Positions 1 to 8,804 of a stretch of DNA of 64,000 nucleotides are shown here, piece after piece. How positions within the stretch are numbered: position 1 is the stretch's first letter; each line of letters opens with the position of its first letter. The position numbers and the translations under genes were made by a program. Source of the DNA: Desulfosporosinus hippei DSM 8344. GTDB lineage: Bacteria; Bacillota; Desulfitobacteriia; Desulfitobacteriales; Desulfitobacteriaceae. The notes under the pieces were generated by a model that was given only the letters and a program-made list of their open reading frames with translations, made no database searches and had not been told where the DNA came from. Location of the stretch: assembly GCF_900100785.1 (NCBI RefSeq), contig NZ_FNCP01000004.1, positions 124,001 to 188,000 on the forward strand, read 5' to 3'.

Positions 1-190
1 GGCTCAGCAAGTAGGAATATACATCCTGTTTATTATGTTCGTAAATGGTTTGGATGTTTATTTTTGCCATACGTTTCCCCCTTTCAGAAGATTAGTGTCA
101 AATTGTTTGGATTTGTTACAATATAGCATACTCTATTTTTTATTCGGCACCCTGAAATTCGCTTTATTTTTTCGACCTGTATATAAATTA

Positions 191-235
191 CAACGGCATC
201 AAGATTTTGCTGTCCTGATGCCGTTGTTTTTTTCT
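191..235 (+). terminator. Intrinsic terminator
   Basis: Two perfect 11-base arms (191-201 and 216-226) with a 14-base loop are followed directly by a run of seven T. This should end a plus-strand transcript entering from the left of the window. I see no convincing gene in bases 1-190. Confidence 0.8.
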
Positions 236-257
236 GCCTGAAATTGTAATTTTGAGG

Positions 258-311
258 GAATATGGAATAAGAAAAGCACTCAGTCTGAAGTGCTTTTCTT
301 ATTCCATATTC
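258..311. repeat. 23-bp perfect palindromic hairpin
   Basis: The arms 258-280 and 289-311 are exactly complementary over 23 bases with an 8-base loop. There is no T-run on either side, so it is not a standard terminator. It could be a small non-autonomous repeat or an RNA processing hairpin. The rest of 236-427 holds nothing else that I can recognise. Confidence 0.7.
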
Positions 312-427
312 GGAGGGTCTTATAAGCACCCCTCGTCATGGAGAGTTTACTTGACATACCATTGGCTCCCAGGATAACGACAGGGTTTACAAATGTCAAC
401 AATACCGTTCAGAACTCAAAAAATGGT

Positions 428-769
428 TTACGGGATATTACAAAGCCGGTCGATTTTTTTCTTCTTAGGTTTTGGAATCGGAATAACCGGCTCCAGTAAA
501 GCGATGACTTCTTTGCTGAATACGGAATTGTCTATGTCCAATATATAATGTTCTTTTGCTCTGTCATAAGGAAAGCCTGTCTCTGCATCTTTCATCTTTT
601 CACTGATACAGTCAAGTATTTTCACAAAGACCATATTATCACAGACGAGAAGTATAGGCTTCTCATTCACATAAACCATATACTCTCCAAACATTTTCTT
701 ATATCTAACAGCACCAACGCCGCTGATCTGTTCACAAACATATTCAATATAATCTGTTGTTGTTGCCAT
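428..769 (-). CDS. TfoX/Sxy N-terminal domain protein
   Basis: A 113-residue protein that fits the stand-alone TfoX_N family. The core is MFGEYMVYVNEKPILLVCDN (about residues 26-45), followed by a strand-rich segment and a Lys/Pro-rich tail (PKPKKKK). In enterobacteria this domain belongs to the competence regulator Sxy/TfoX. In Firmicutes, single-domain versions are common and of unknown function, so a competence role should not be assumed. The start ATG at 769 has a GAGAGGTGAT ribosome site. No operon partner is evident: the next gene upstream on this strand begins at 1377, and the 190 bases between hold no clear signal. Confidence 0.8.
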   Translation of the reverse strand: MATTTDYIEYVCEQISGVGAVRYKKMFGEYMVYVNEKPILLVCDNMVFVKILDCISEKMKDAETGFPYDRAKEHYILDIDNSVFSKEVIALLEPVIPIPKPKKKKIDRLCNIP

Positions 770-957
770 ACTATCACCTCTCGATCATTGGTATGCTTCT
801 CTTTATCTGATATATTTGTTATAAAGCAGCCTAAGCACCAAGCTCTCAAACATTTTAATAGCTTCTTTGGAACCTCATTAATTCCAGGGTAATTAACTCC
901 TGAGTAATGGAGTACCAGATTTCTTAAGTTAAATTAAAAGGGCTAGAGGAAACATCC

Positions 958-1377
958 TCAAGCTCTTTTAAGTCTTGCACCTATCCATTTTTTCATTCTC
1001 GAAATTATCATGTCTTTTAGTTGCGAATCACTGTCAGCAACGTTTATAGCGAAAAGTTCTAGTTCTTTTTCATTTGCGTGGAGATGGAACCCGTTAATAT
1101 TAAGAAACACCATTCCTGACAAAAGACCAGTTCTTTTATTTCCGTCTGGAAATATATGACCTTTTATTATCAAATACATTAAATAAGCAGCAAGGGCTTC
1201 AACTGCTTTATAGCGCGAGGATGCATAATGAAATTGAGCTACAATTGATTCTGCTTTTCCTAATGAATCTGTATAATGTCCCTTAGCACCACCATGCCGG
1301 GCGATTAGTTTATCATGAAAGTCAAGTATTTCTCTTGGTAAAAGATTATTAAAGCGTTTTTTTTGAAACCTGCTCAT
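958..1377 (-). CDS. doc: Doc-type (death-on-curing) toxin, Fic fold
   Basis: A 139-residue protein of the Fic/Doc superfamily. The signature HIFPDGNKR lies at residues 74-82 and matches the Doc motif H-x-F-x-(N/D)-(A/G)-N-K-R, including the catalytic histidine. In characterised Doc this site phosphorylates EF-Tu and blocks translation. The ATG (1377) overlaps the stop of the upstream antitoxin gene by four bases (ATGA), the usual toxin-antitoxin arrangement with translational coupling. Length and motif spacing are normal for Doc, so it looks intact. The substrate is inferred from the family. Confidence 0.88.
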   Translation of the reverse strand: MSRFQKKRFNNLLPREILDFHDKLIARHGGAKGHYTDSLGKAESIVAQFHYASSRYKAVEALAAYLMYLIIKGHIFPDGNKRTGLLSGMVFLNINGFHLHANEKELELFAINVADSDSQLKDMIISRMKKWIGARLKRA

Positions 1378-1565
1378 TTATTACGAAGCTCTCTGAAAGT
1401 CTTATCATATCTTGTAATTAAGTTATCTGCCACGGCACTTTTATCAATAATTCTTCCCGAACAACTATTGCGAACAATCCAATTTCCACTAGAAGAGTTT
1501 ATTTTTGAACTGGAAGTACTCTTTGAGGATACGCCATGTTTTTTTACATTATGAGATTTCGCCAT
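1374..1565 (-). CDS. Putative antitoxin partner of Doc
   Basis: A 63-residue basic, serine-rich protein directly upstream of the Doc toxin and overlapping it by ATGA. The start is well supported by AAGGAGGG seven bases before the ATG. The N-terminal third is low-complexity Ser/Lys; the C-terminal half ends in a helical segment (about residues 40-63). It does not clearly resemble the Phd/YefM antitoxin fold, so the role is inferred from position, size and coupling. It may be a short cognate antitoxin of the kind often found in front of chromosomal Doc genes. Confidence 0.65.
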   Translation of the reverse strand: MAKSHNVKKHGVSSKSTSSSKINSSSGNWIVRNSCSGRIIDKSAVADNLITRYDKTFRELRNK

Positions 1566-1693
1566 CTGTAAACCCTCCTTTTGGTAGTTTAATATATTGT
1601 ATTATACCATTAAAGATGATTCTGCGTCCATTTGAACAAAGCACGTGTTGGTGTGAGAATCTCTATCATCTCAGCCAACGCATTGAATATTTC

Positions 1694-1756
1694 TCCAATG
1701 CTTATCCAGACGTCCCCCAGCTGGCAATCCGATAATACACTTTAGCCGTCAGCCCC
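1694..1756 (-). pseudogene. 3' fragment of a bceB-like permease gene
   Basis: About 62 bases match the 3' end of the FtsX-type permease gene at 6799-6861 with roughly three mismatches, including the same stop codon and the reading GLTAKVYYRI. No other part of the gene is present. It is a remnant of a second, lost copy. The rest of 1566-1818 holds no other recognisable feature. Confidence 0.8.
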
Positions 1757-1818
1757 AGATGCCTTGAGTAGTCAATAAAATGTCGTACTTATCGGGTATC
1801 CCCTTAGTGGAGCTTATC

Positions 1819-2610
1819 TTATTCAAACTTATTTTTATGCCTCTGAAAAAAATCATAGAAATATCTCACATTCTCAAGATCTGCCCAATTTACAACCTCT
1901 AATTCCCTTGAATCAAGATTATAGATTTTTGCATCTAACGTCGCCAGCATAAATGGTGAATGCGTAGAAATAATAAACTGACATCCTAAAAACCTTGACA
2001 TTTCATTTATCTTCTCAGCTAGCAACGTTTGATTTGCTGGGGACAAGGATACCTCCGGTTCATCCAACAAATAAAGTGCATCAGTTTCAATATAATCATC
2101 CAACATTTGCAAAGTTGTTTCTCCATTCGAATACTTTTCCTGTGCAAATTTTAATATTTCCATTTGTTTTCGCATTTTAGCGGAGTTTTTTAATGGTTCT
2201 ATTTGTTCCTTATTCATCCCTCTTCTAATATGTTCATATATGTACCCATCACCTAGAACCTGTTCCTGTTGTATTTTTTTTATTTCATATAAAATATCTT
2301 CGCTTTTAATATACCTGCTTCTCTGAGGAAGTCTGCCAATCTGCCTGCCGCCTTCATCTTCACCTAAAGTATAACTGCATTCATCTACGAATTTTGTGAA
2401 ATAAGGTGTAGTTCCGTACTTATTGCAGGAGGCATACTCATATCCTTCAATCTGCAACTTATTTGCAATAATATTCAGCAGCGTAGATTTTCCAGATGCA
2501 TTATTACCATATAAAACTGTAATTGATCTGAAGAATAATGATTTCTCTATTTTATCAATAAATACATTATATGGATATATATTTGGATTACTTACTGACT
2601 CCTTAGACAA
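1819..2610 (-). CDS. SMC/ABC-type stand-alone ATPase (AAA_15/21-like)
   Basis: About 263 residues with a full ABC/SMC-type nucleotide site: Walker A GNNASGKST (35-43), a signature-like SNGETT (161-166), Walker B LYLLDEPE (179-186) and a switch histidine in STHSPF (215-220). Such single-domain predicted ATPases are widespread and often associated with defence or toxin loci; the function is unknown. The only ordinary start in this frame is a TTG at 2610 with no ribosome site. Family-like sequence (IIYLSNFS) continues upstream to 2634, where an AUA codon stands eight bases after a good AGAAGG. The original ATG may have mutated to ATA, so the gene may be poorly translated or dead. Confidence 0.75.
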   Translation of the reverse strand: MSKESVSNPNIYPYNVFIDKIEKSLFFRSITVLYGNNASGKSTLLNIIANKLQIEGYEYASCNKYGTTPYFTKFVDECSYTLGEDEGGRQIGRLPQRSRYIKSEDILYEIKKIQQEQVLGDGYIYEHIRRGMNKEQIEPLKNSAKMRKQMEILKFAQEKYSNGETTLQMLDDYIETDALYLLDEPEVSLSPANQTLLAEKINEMSRFLGCQFIISTHSPFMLATLDAKIYNLDSRELEVVNWADLENVRYFYDFFQRHKNKFE

Positions 2611-2737
2611 TGAAAAGTTGCTTAAATATATTATGGGTTACACCTTCTCCCATAAGTTTTTCGAGGGGGTCTTTGTCGGACTCAAAATCGATAATGCCTT
2701 CAAGTTGAACCTCCGCGATATCTTCGAAGAAGCTCAT
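2603..2737 (-). CDS. Possible small ORF or gene-end fragment
   Basis: A 44-codon frame rich in acidic residues (ending GVTHNIFKQLFIV) lies between the GNAT gene and the ATPase and overlaps the start of the latter. The open frame extends about ten codons further up to a stop, without a better start or a ribosome site. I do not recognise it. It could be the tail of a deleted gene. Confidence 0.3.
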   Translation of the reverse strand: MSFFEDIAEVQLEGIIDFESDKDPLEKLMGEGVTHNIFKQLFIV

Positions 2738-2808
2738 CCCATAGATCGGCTCTTCACCCAACGGGAATTAAGCACCATGGCAATAATCGATGGGACGATC
2801 ACTTCATT

Positions 2809-3279
2809 TTATCTGTTGACAATAAACAATTCATTTTCTTCATCATAGGTATACCCCGCCGCCAGCAGCGTCTGGCGTGAGGCCAGGTTATCCTCGTCGG
2901 GCTGGGCAATAATTCTTTGCCCATTGGGAAGGGCAAAGATGTGGGATTGAAGCAGCTTCAGGGCTTGACAGGCACAGCCTTTACGCAAAAAATCCACTTC
3001 GCCGATTAAATAATCAATACTGTAGGTCTCTTCGACAGGAATACTGCCCTGCCAATCCTCTCCGCTTCGCCAATAGGGGTAATACTGACAAAACCCAATG
3101 GGTGTTTCCTCGGCCAAAATGATGTAATGCCGTATCCAGCTGTATTCGCTTTCCCGCTTGCTTACTTCGTCGACCCAGGCTTCCACAGGCGCATACCAGC
3201 GCTGAATATGCTCGCTGTGAAGCCAGTTGACAAACAACGTCAGGTCACTGTCTGTAAAAGGCTTGAGTTGAATATTCAT
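2809..3279 (-). CDS. GNAT acetyltransferase, AAC(6')/RimJ-like
   Basis: A GNAT-fold N-acetyltransferase of about 156 residues. The acetyl-CoA region reads YLIGEVDFLRKGCACQALKL and is followed by the late-family strand IIAQPDEDNLASRQTLLAAG. The pattern is close to aminoglycoside 6'-N-acetyltransferase-like and siderophore-type GNATs (Acetyltransf_8), but the substrate cannot be read from sequence. The frame opens at 3303, overlapping the upstream gene by ATGA; AGGGAG six bases before the ATG at 3279 makes that start more likely. It is probably translated together with the YoaP-like gene upstream. Confidence 0.8.
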   Translation of the reverse strand: MNIQLKPFTDSDLTLFVNWLHSEHIQRWYAPVEAWVDEVSKRESEYSWIRHYIILAEETPIGFCQYYPYWRSGEDWQGSIPVEETYSIDYLIGEVDFLRKGCACQALKLLQSHIFALPNGQRIIAQPDEDNLASRQTLLAAGYTYDEENELFIVNR

Positions 3280-3299
3280 GCTCATCTCCCTGTATTTCT

Positions 3300-4049
3300 T
3301 CATTTTTTGAGTATTCTCTTTAAGTAGTCGACATCTAACAAATTCACTGTCTCAAAATTTCCTTTATAAAACACACCCCAGTTATTGAAAACACAAGGCA
3401 ATTCCTTTGCTTTTTGGAGCGTATCCACTTGAATTAAAGATACAGGTACGTCATTCATTTCACAATACTGTTTTATCATCTCAATGTTTTGATAGACATA
3501 GGGGCACTGCATATCATAATAAATGGTTAGCTCTTGGCTTTCAATTTCTTGGTTTTTAACATTTTGGGCGAACTTTGGCGTTGTTCCGTCAAAAGAAAGT
3601 GCAAGCAATTCATATCCATTATCGGTAGTATCAACAACCTTAAAGCCGAACCTCTTCGCAAATGATTGGTCAGAAAGCCAAGATTTTTGTTTTTTTGCTC
3701 CAAGCATACAAATTCCTGATTTCCCCCTTTCTTTGGCATCAGCCAGACAATACTCCATCAGCGATTTCCCATACCCTTTTCCTTTGTGACTACCAGAAAC
3801 CCATAAGCAATACAGATAATAATAGTTGTCACCAATTATGGGAACCCAAGCTGTTTCAAGAGGAGCATATTCAATAAAAACCGTAGCCCTTGCATTTAAC
3901 TTTCTAAAGACATGACCGTCCTTTAGCCGGTCTGAAAGCCATTGTCGCTTGGCGTCAATACCTTGATGGGGCTTTTTACTGCGGATAATGCAGCATAAAT
4001 GCTCATTGACAAGGTTTTCTGTTGTTAAGTTTACAAAATCAGTATTCAT
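3300..4049 (-). CDS. yoaP: YoaP-like GNAT acetyltransferase with thioredoxin-like C-terminal domain
   Basis: A 249-residue two-domain protein. Residues 1-150 are a GNAT domain with the acetyl-CoA loop GSHKGKGYGKSLME (86-99). The C-terminal part (about 170-249) fits the YoaP domain, a thioredoxin-like fold beginning ELTIYYDMQCPY with Cys182. B. subtilis YoaP has the same architecture and no established substrate. It overlaps the following GNAT gene by four bases, suggesting one transcript with two acetyltransferases. The symbol rests on domain architecture only. Confidence 0.8.
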   Translation of the reverse strand: MNTDFVNLTTENLVNEHLCCIIRSKKPHQGIDAKRQWLSDRLKDGHVFRKLNARATVFIEYAPLETAWVPIIGDNYYYLYCLWVSGSHKGKGYGKSLMEYCLADAKERGKSGICMLGAKKQKSWLSDQSFAKRFGFKVVDTTDNGYELLALSFDGTTPKFAQNVKNQEIESQELTIYYDMQCPYVYQNIEMIKQYCEMNDVPVSLIQVDTLQKAKELPCVFNNWGVFYKGNFETVNLLDVDYLKRILKK

Positions 4050-4241
4050 AAGTACCCTCCCTTCAAATCTAAACTTGTAGTTCTTGCTTTTTCGTCTTAA
4101 TTGCCAAATGCGTACAAGTTATTAATTACCTCAAAACTTTTTTCAGGTTCCATTGTCTGCCTCATGCAAATTTATTGCCGCCTGTCGCCATCGTTTTCTT
4201 TGCAATAGGTTACCTTTTTTTGCTTCACTATCCAATTAAAA

Positions 4242-4937
4242 TTATGAAGCACAAAAACGTATTTGATCCTTATCTGTGGGGATTCCGTTATACACTTTTC
4301 GCCATTCACCGTCTTTGATTGATTCATACTGCTCAAAAGCGCAAGGCAGTCCCCTTGCTGAAAGTATGTCACTACTATCCATGAGCTGAAAATGCAAATG
4401 TGGAGAAAATGAATTGCCTGAATGCCCTACTTTACCTATAACATCACCTTTTTTTACGCTTTGTCCAATCGAAACCCTAATTGAACCTTTTTGAAGATGG
4501 ACTAATCCGGCATATACATCGTTACTACATTTCATAATGATATAGTTGCCGGCAACGGATTGTATAGTGTCTTTTCTCGGGTTAAAGGCATACGCGCTCT
4601 TTACAGCAACAAACAAATCCCAAAGTAAATGCGCTCTGGCTCTTTCCTTATAACCATCTTCGGCTCTAACAATTACCCCGTCGCAAGGCGCATATACATC
4701 TTGCCCCCAACAGTAACACTCATTTAGAGGAACACCTATAAGGAGATACCGCAGCCAGTGAGCACGATAACTGGGCCAGCCTTTTCTTTTCCAATCCACT
4801 TGTAAAAAATCGTAAGCATATCGTGTCCCTAACTGATCTGTTCCGTGGCTTGGAATCTTTTTGCCCGGCGTATTGGGAGCCAACCATTCTCCCCTTAAAG
4901 GAAACTCAACTATTATCGGTTTATATATTTCTTTCAT
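4242..4937 (-). CDS. M23-fold (LytM-like) peptidase domain protein
   Basis: About 231 residues. The LytM/M23 zinc site is visible as HGTDQLGTRYAYDF (His31 and Asp43 from the ATG at 4937) and PHLHFQL near residue 185. M23 enzymes are usually exported peptidoglycan endopeptidases, but no signal peptide or membrane segment is present here. A cytoplasmic member or a non-hydrolytic carbohydrate-binding role is therefore possible. The start at 4937 is chosen because GGAGG precedes it by six bases. The 190 bases between this gene and the YoaP-like gene hold nothing recognisable. Confidence 0.75.
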   Translation of the reverse strand: MKEIYKPIIVEFPLRGEWLAPNTPGKKIPSHGTDQLGTRYAYDFLQVDWKRKGWPSYRAHWLRYLLIGVPLNECYCWGQDVYAPCDGVIVRAEDGYKERARAHLLWDLFVAVKSAYAFNPRKDTIQSVAGNYIIMKCSNDVYAGLVHLQKGSIRVSIGQSVKKGDVIGKVGHSGNSFSPHLHFQLMDSSDILSARGLPCAFEQYESIKDGEWRKVYNGIPTDKDQIRFCAS

Positions 4938-5000
4938 TCCATACCTCCGCAAGTACGTCCAATTGTATTTCTGCCATACTCAATAGTATGTATATCGAAA

Positions 5001-5041
5001 CATAACCTGACCCAATGTTGTCAGGTTATGGTCTGTATAAT
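5001..5041 (+). promoter_or_regulatory. Inverted-repeat operator and -10 box of the SDR operon
   Basis: A perfect 11-base inverted repeat (5001-5011 / 5020-5030, 8-base spacer) lies just upstream of TATAAT (5036-5041), 50 bases before the SDR start. This geometry fits a dimeric repressor or activator site over the -35 region. The cognate regulator is not adjacent. The same interval separates this operon from the divergent M23 gene, so the site could affect both. Confidence 0.6.
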
Positions 5042-5089
5042 GGAATCACGTAATATCACAGGCAAAATGAAGTCAAGGAGGATAAGAAC

Positions 5090-5893
5090 ATGGAAGAACC
5101 ATCAAAAGACACATTCGTCACAAAGGAACTTGACGGAAAGCGCGTTCTTGTAACCGGCGGGACTAAGGGAGGAATGGGCGAAGCGATTGTAAATCGGCTT
5201 ACTCATGCCGGAGCAACGGTCATCACGACAGCACGCAATACCCCGGATGAGTTAACGGACTCAGATTTATTTATTCAGGCTGATATCAGCACTCCCGATG
5301 GCACCACAAAAATTGTGGAAAATATACTTGAACGCTTTGACGGCGTCGATATCCTCATCAATAACGTAGGAGGATCTTCTACTCCGACAGGAGGTGTTCT
5401 TAAGCAAACTGACGCGGGCTGGCAGCAGACGTTTGAGACCAATTTATTCGCTGCTGTCCGACTGGATCGGGGGTTGCTGCCTCCGATGCTTAAACAGGGC
5501 TATGGCGTTATTATTCATGTTACATCTATTCAGCGCCGCTTCCCAGGAGAAAACACTATGGCGTATTCAGCGGCCAAGGCCGCGCTCGCAAATTACAGTA
5601 AAGCGCTGGCAACAGAACTCGCACCAAAGGGCATCCGTGTTAACAGCGTTGCACCTGGGTTCACGGAAACAAAAGCCGCCGGAAGACTCATCGAGCGAAT
5701 AGCGCAGGAACGGGGATACGATTATAGCGATGCCCGGCAGGCTTTGATGGACTCTCTCGGCGGTATCCCGATTGGCCGCACCGCACGTCCGGAGGAAGTA
5801 GCGGAACTCATCGCTTTTCTGGTGTCCGATCGCGCTTCTTACATTGTCGGAGCGGAGCATACAATTGACGGCGGCATTGTCCGCACAATATAA
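5090..5893 (+). CDS. SDR family oxidoreductase
   Basis: A 267-residue classical short-chain dehydrogenase/reductase. The cofactor motif TGGTKGGMG is at 22-30, NNVGG at 91-95, the catalytic Ser at 146 and the YSAAK active site at 159-163 (Tyr159, Lys163). All catalytic residues are present and the length is normal. The family reduces or oxidises alcohol/ketone substrates with NAD(P)H; the substrate is unknown. An AAGGAGG site precedes the ATG. It is followed after 6 bases by a double SnoaL-like gene, so the two are likely co-transcribed. Confidence 0.9.
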   Translation: MEEPSKDTFVTKELDGKRVLVTGGTKGGMGEAIVNRLTHAGATVITTARNTPDELTDSDLFIQADISTPDGTTKIVENILERFDGVDILINNVGGSSTPTGGVLKQTDAGWQQTFETNLFAAVRLDRGLLPPMLKQGYGVIIHVTSIQRRFPGENTMAYSAAKAALANYSKALATELAPKGIRVNSVAPGFTETKAAGRLIERIAQERGYDYSDARQALMDSLGGIPIGRTARPEEVAELIAFLVSDRASYIVGAEHTIDGGIVRTI

Positions 5894-5899
5894 AGGAGA

Positions 5900-6607
5900 A
5901 TGATGATTATGATAAACAATAAATTTCAATTATCAAAACCGATTGAGGCACATTTTCAGGCAACAAACGCGGACGATCCTGTGACCTTCCTTTCAATTTT
6001 TACCGATGACGCCGTTGTAATAGACGCCGGTAAAGAATATCACGGGAAAACCGCCATCAAAGAGTGGAGCGACCGCGACTATTTCAGCGTCCATCTGAGA
6101 CTGGAAGTCACAAATGCCGTTCAGGATGCCGTAGAAATTGTCGTAACTGCAAAATCAGATGGAGACTACGACAAGAGCGGGTTGCCGTACCCTCTATATC
6201 TTGATTTTCACTTTACGGTGGAGGGGGATAAAGTCACGCGTTTGCGCAACGTCCTTTCCTCCAACGGCAGGTCAATCCCGTTGCCGCAACCGATTGCAGC
6301 CTTTTATCATGCCTCTGATGTTTATGACAAAGCCCTGCTTGCGGGCTGCTTCGCAGCGGATGCAGTGTTGGTTGACGAGGGAAAGGAATACCACGGTCCC
6401 GAAGCCGTCAGTGGGCATATTCTGGAGGCAAACCGGGATGCTAAGGTCATGACGGAAATCACTGACTGCGTAGAGAAAAACGGTGAGACGATTGTCACCG
6501 CCACGCTTTCCGGCAATTTCGAGGGCAGCCCAATTCCGTTAGATTTCCTTTTTAATCTTGAAAACGGAAAAATCAAAGCCCTGAATATTGTGTTGGCGGG
6601 TGAATGA
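5900..6607 (+). CDS. Tandem SnoaL/NTF2-like protein
   Basis: 235 residues made of two similar halves. Residues about 10-115 and 125-235 each carry the SnoaL-like pattern, with the recurring block KEYHG (VVIDAGKEYHG and VLVDEGKEYHG). This is an internal duplication of a cone-shaped NTF2 fold, often used as an isomerase, cyclase or binding domain. Three ATG codons lie close together (5900, 5903, 5909) behind AAAGGAGA; 5903 or 5909 has the better spacing. It probably acts with the SDR upstream on the same small molecule, which is an inference from the operon. Confidence 0.8.
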   Translation: MMIMINNKFQLSKPIEAHFQATNADDPVTFLSIFTDDAVVIDAGKEYHGKTAIKEWSDRDYFSVHLRLEVTNAVQDAVEIVVTAKSDGDYDKSGLPYPLYLDFHFTVEGDKVTRLRNVLSSNGRSIPLPQPIAAFYHASDVYDKALLAGCFAADAVLVDEGKEYHGPEAVSGHILEANRDAKVMTEITDCVEKNGETIVTATLSGNFEGSPIPLDFLFNLENGKIKALNIVLAGE

Positions 6608-6806
6608 AAATGGCAGGAGAATTCTTCTTTCGAATATCGCCCAATCTCACGGTCCTCTGTAATTAGTGCTCTTGAGATATCACATCGCTTTATTCTGTTC
6701 TTTAAGAAGAGTATATTGAAAAGTCCCCTCCGCAAATTCAGGCTGTATTCAGCGCTGGCCATAGGATTGATTCTAGTTTTGTATTTCACCTTCAGACCTC
6801 CAATGC

Positions 6807-8804
6807 TTATCCAGACGTCCCCCAACTGACAATCCGATAATACACTTTGGCCGTCAGCCCGTAGACAATAGCATAAAACAGGGCAAAAACCAAGATGGTA
6901 CCCGCTGTGCACCAGGCGAACAAACCTACATTGGTGAGATTCAGTACGGCCAGCAATTTCGTAATGATGGGAAAAGCGAAGGCAATATGGATCCCAGCGG
7001 CAACCAGGGGCAGGAAAAATACGATCAGAACCTGACTGCGGATGGAGCCTCTGACCTCTTCACGGCTCATACCCACCTTCTGCATGATTTCAAAGCGAGC
7101 CTTATCGTCATACCCCTCGGAGACCTGCTTATAATAGATAATCAGTACGGTGGCCATGATGAACAGCGCCCCCAGGAAAATTCCCAGGAAGAACAATCCT
7201 CCATATATAGCGAAAAAGGATTCCTTGGCTGCCACCGGGGATTCGATGCTGCTGCCGGGATAATCGCTGCCTACGGCAGTGCGGATGTCCTGGTAAACAG
7301 CCGAGATGTCAGCCTCGCCGGCCTCCAGATCAAAGCCCAGATAATATCGATACCCTGAGGGATCATCCCCATTTTCTTTGGCCCGGGCCTCCTCCATGGC
7401 TTTGACCACATCCATATCCTTGACCACGACATAATAGCTGCCCGAGATGGATACCCTATTCGGACTGTTTTCAAAAAACGAGTCCAGCCTTTCCTTGACT
7501 GTGAATGTCCGGTTTAATACCGTCAGGGTATCTTCTTCATACTTGCTGCTGCTGGAATAAATCAGAATCTCATCATCCCCCAAGCTGGCCGTTCTCTTGG
7601 CCAGCCGGTTATAATCCTCCAGAGGAATCAGATAGAATTCCCTGACCGAAGAAGAGTCGTCGGAGATGTTGCTCATATCCGTGATCACCCTGTCCCCCTC
7701 TTGATTGCCGACTAAGGCCGCATACCTGTAGTCCAGTCTATCCTTCCCCTCCAGCCCATGCTTCGCCAAGACCTCCTTAACCGACGTCTGCAAGCCCTCC
7801 ACGGATTGCTGAGCAGGCACGGGGGTGGAAATCATAATATGTTGAGGATACCGGGTGCGCAGCACGTCCTCCATCCCAATATACAAGGACACGGTGGTGG
7901 ACACCATCACCAGCACAGCCGTGGCCATGATGCAGATATTGGCCAGCCCCACGGCGTTTTGCTTCATCCGGTACATCATCCCCGCAACAGCGGTAAAATG
8001 CCGGGTCTGATAATAATACCCCTTGTTCCGGCGTAGCAGTTTAAGCACTGCGATGCTGCCGGCGGTAAACAAACAATAGGTGCCGACCATCACCAGGAGG
8101 ACGGCAAAGAAAAATTGGGTCAGGGCGGCCAGAGGAGATTCGGTAGTGAGGGAGATATAGTAACCCCCGCCCAGGCTCAAGGTTCCCATCGCCACCAAAA
8201 GCCATTTTGTTTTCGGCTCCTTCTCCCCTGTCTGACCGCCCATCAGGAGTTCAACAGGCTTAGCCAGATGGATTTGGCGCAAGGTATTGAGCAGGGTCAA
8301 CAGGAAAATTCCAGCGAATAGGACCAGCACGGCAGCCAGAGCGGGGCCGGACACCTCAAAGCCCAGGGGCACCTCAAAGTTGAGGATTTTCAGCAGAACC
8401 ATGAAGATCAGCTTGGAGAGAAGTATCCCGCCCAGCAGGCCTGCCCCCAGGCTGATCCCCGCCACATACAGGGTTTCGATGGCTAATACTCTGGCGATAT
8501 GCTTCTTCTCCATGCCCAGGATATTAAAAAGGCCAAATTCCTTTTTACGCCGTTTGATCAGAAAGCTATGGGTATAGAAGAGAAAAATCGCCGCGAAAAT
8601 CGCGATCACATAGCAGCCTAGGTTAAGGATGGTTTGCACCTCGGAGCCGCCGGTCATTTTTCCCAAACCCTCATTTTTAGACAGAAAAACCATGATGTAA
8701 TACATCATCACCGTACCGATGCAGGTCAGGATGTAGGGCAGATAGGTTTGGGCATTTTTCTTCAGATTGGTGGCGGCCAGCTTGGGATAAAAGAATCTAC
8801 TCAT
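6807..8804 (-). CDS. BceB-type ABC transporter permease (FtsX-like)
   Basis: About 665 residues with the BceB layout: one N-terminal helix pair, an FtsX domain (roughly 60-200), further helices, a large extracellular segment (about 320-530) and three C-terminal helices. These permeases pair with a BceA ATPase and remove or sense cell-wall-active peptide antibiotics such as bacitracin, with a BceS kinase reading the flux. The frame opens at 8813, but MSRFFYPKL at 8804 is the family-like start; it overlaps the end of bceA. The BceRS-type two-component system lies 13 kb away at 22.8-24.6 kb. Confidence 0.88.
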   Translation of the reverse strand: MSRFFYPKLAATNLKKNAQTYLPYILTCIGTVMMYYIMVFLSKNEGLGKMTGGSEVQTILNLGCYVIAIFAAIFLFYTHSFLIKRRKKEFGLFNILGMEKKHIARVLAIETLYVAGISLGAGLLGGILLSKLIFMVLLKILNFEVPLGFEVSGPALAAVLVLFAGIFLLTLLNTLRQIHLAKPVELLMGGQTGEKEPKTKWLLVAMGTLSLGGGYYISLTTESPLAALTQFFFAVLLVMVGTYCLFTAGSIAVLKLLRRNKGYYYQTRHFTAVAGMMYRMKQNAVGLANICIMATAVLVMVSTTVSLYIGMEDVLRTRYPQHIMISTPVPAQQSVEGLQTSVKEVLAKHGLEGKDRLDYRYAALVGNQEGDRVITDMSNISDDSSSVREFYLIPLEDYNRLAKRTASLGDDEILIYSSSSKYEEDTLTVLNRTFTVKERLDSFFENSPNRVSISGSYYVVVKDMDVVKAMEEARAKENGDDPSGYRYYLGFDLEAGEADISAVYQDIRTAVGSDYPGSSIESPVAAKESFFAIYGGLFFLGIFLGALFIMATVLIIYYKQVSEGYDDKARFEIMQKVGMSREEVRGSIRSQVLIVFFLPLVAAGIHIAFAFPIITKLLAVLNLTNVGLFAWCTAGTILVFALFYAIVYGLTAKVYYRIVSWGTSG

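Noticed and set aside
35-241. 68-codon plus-strand frame at the left edge
   Set aside because: It runs through the terminator at 191-235 and has no ribosome site.
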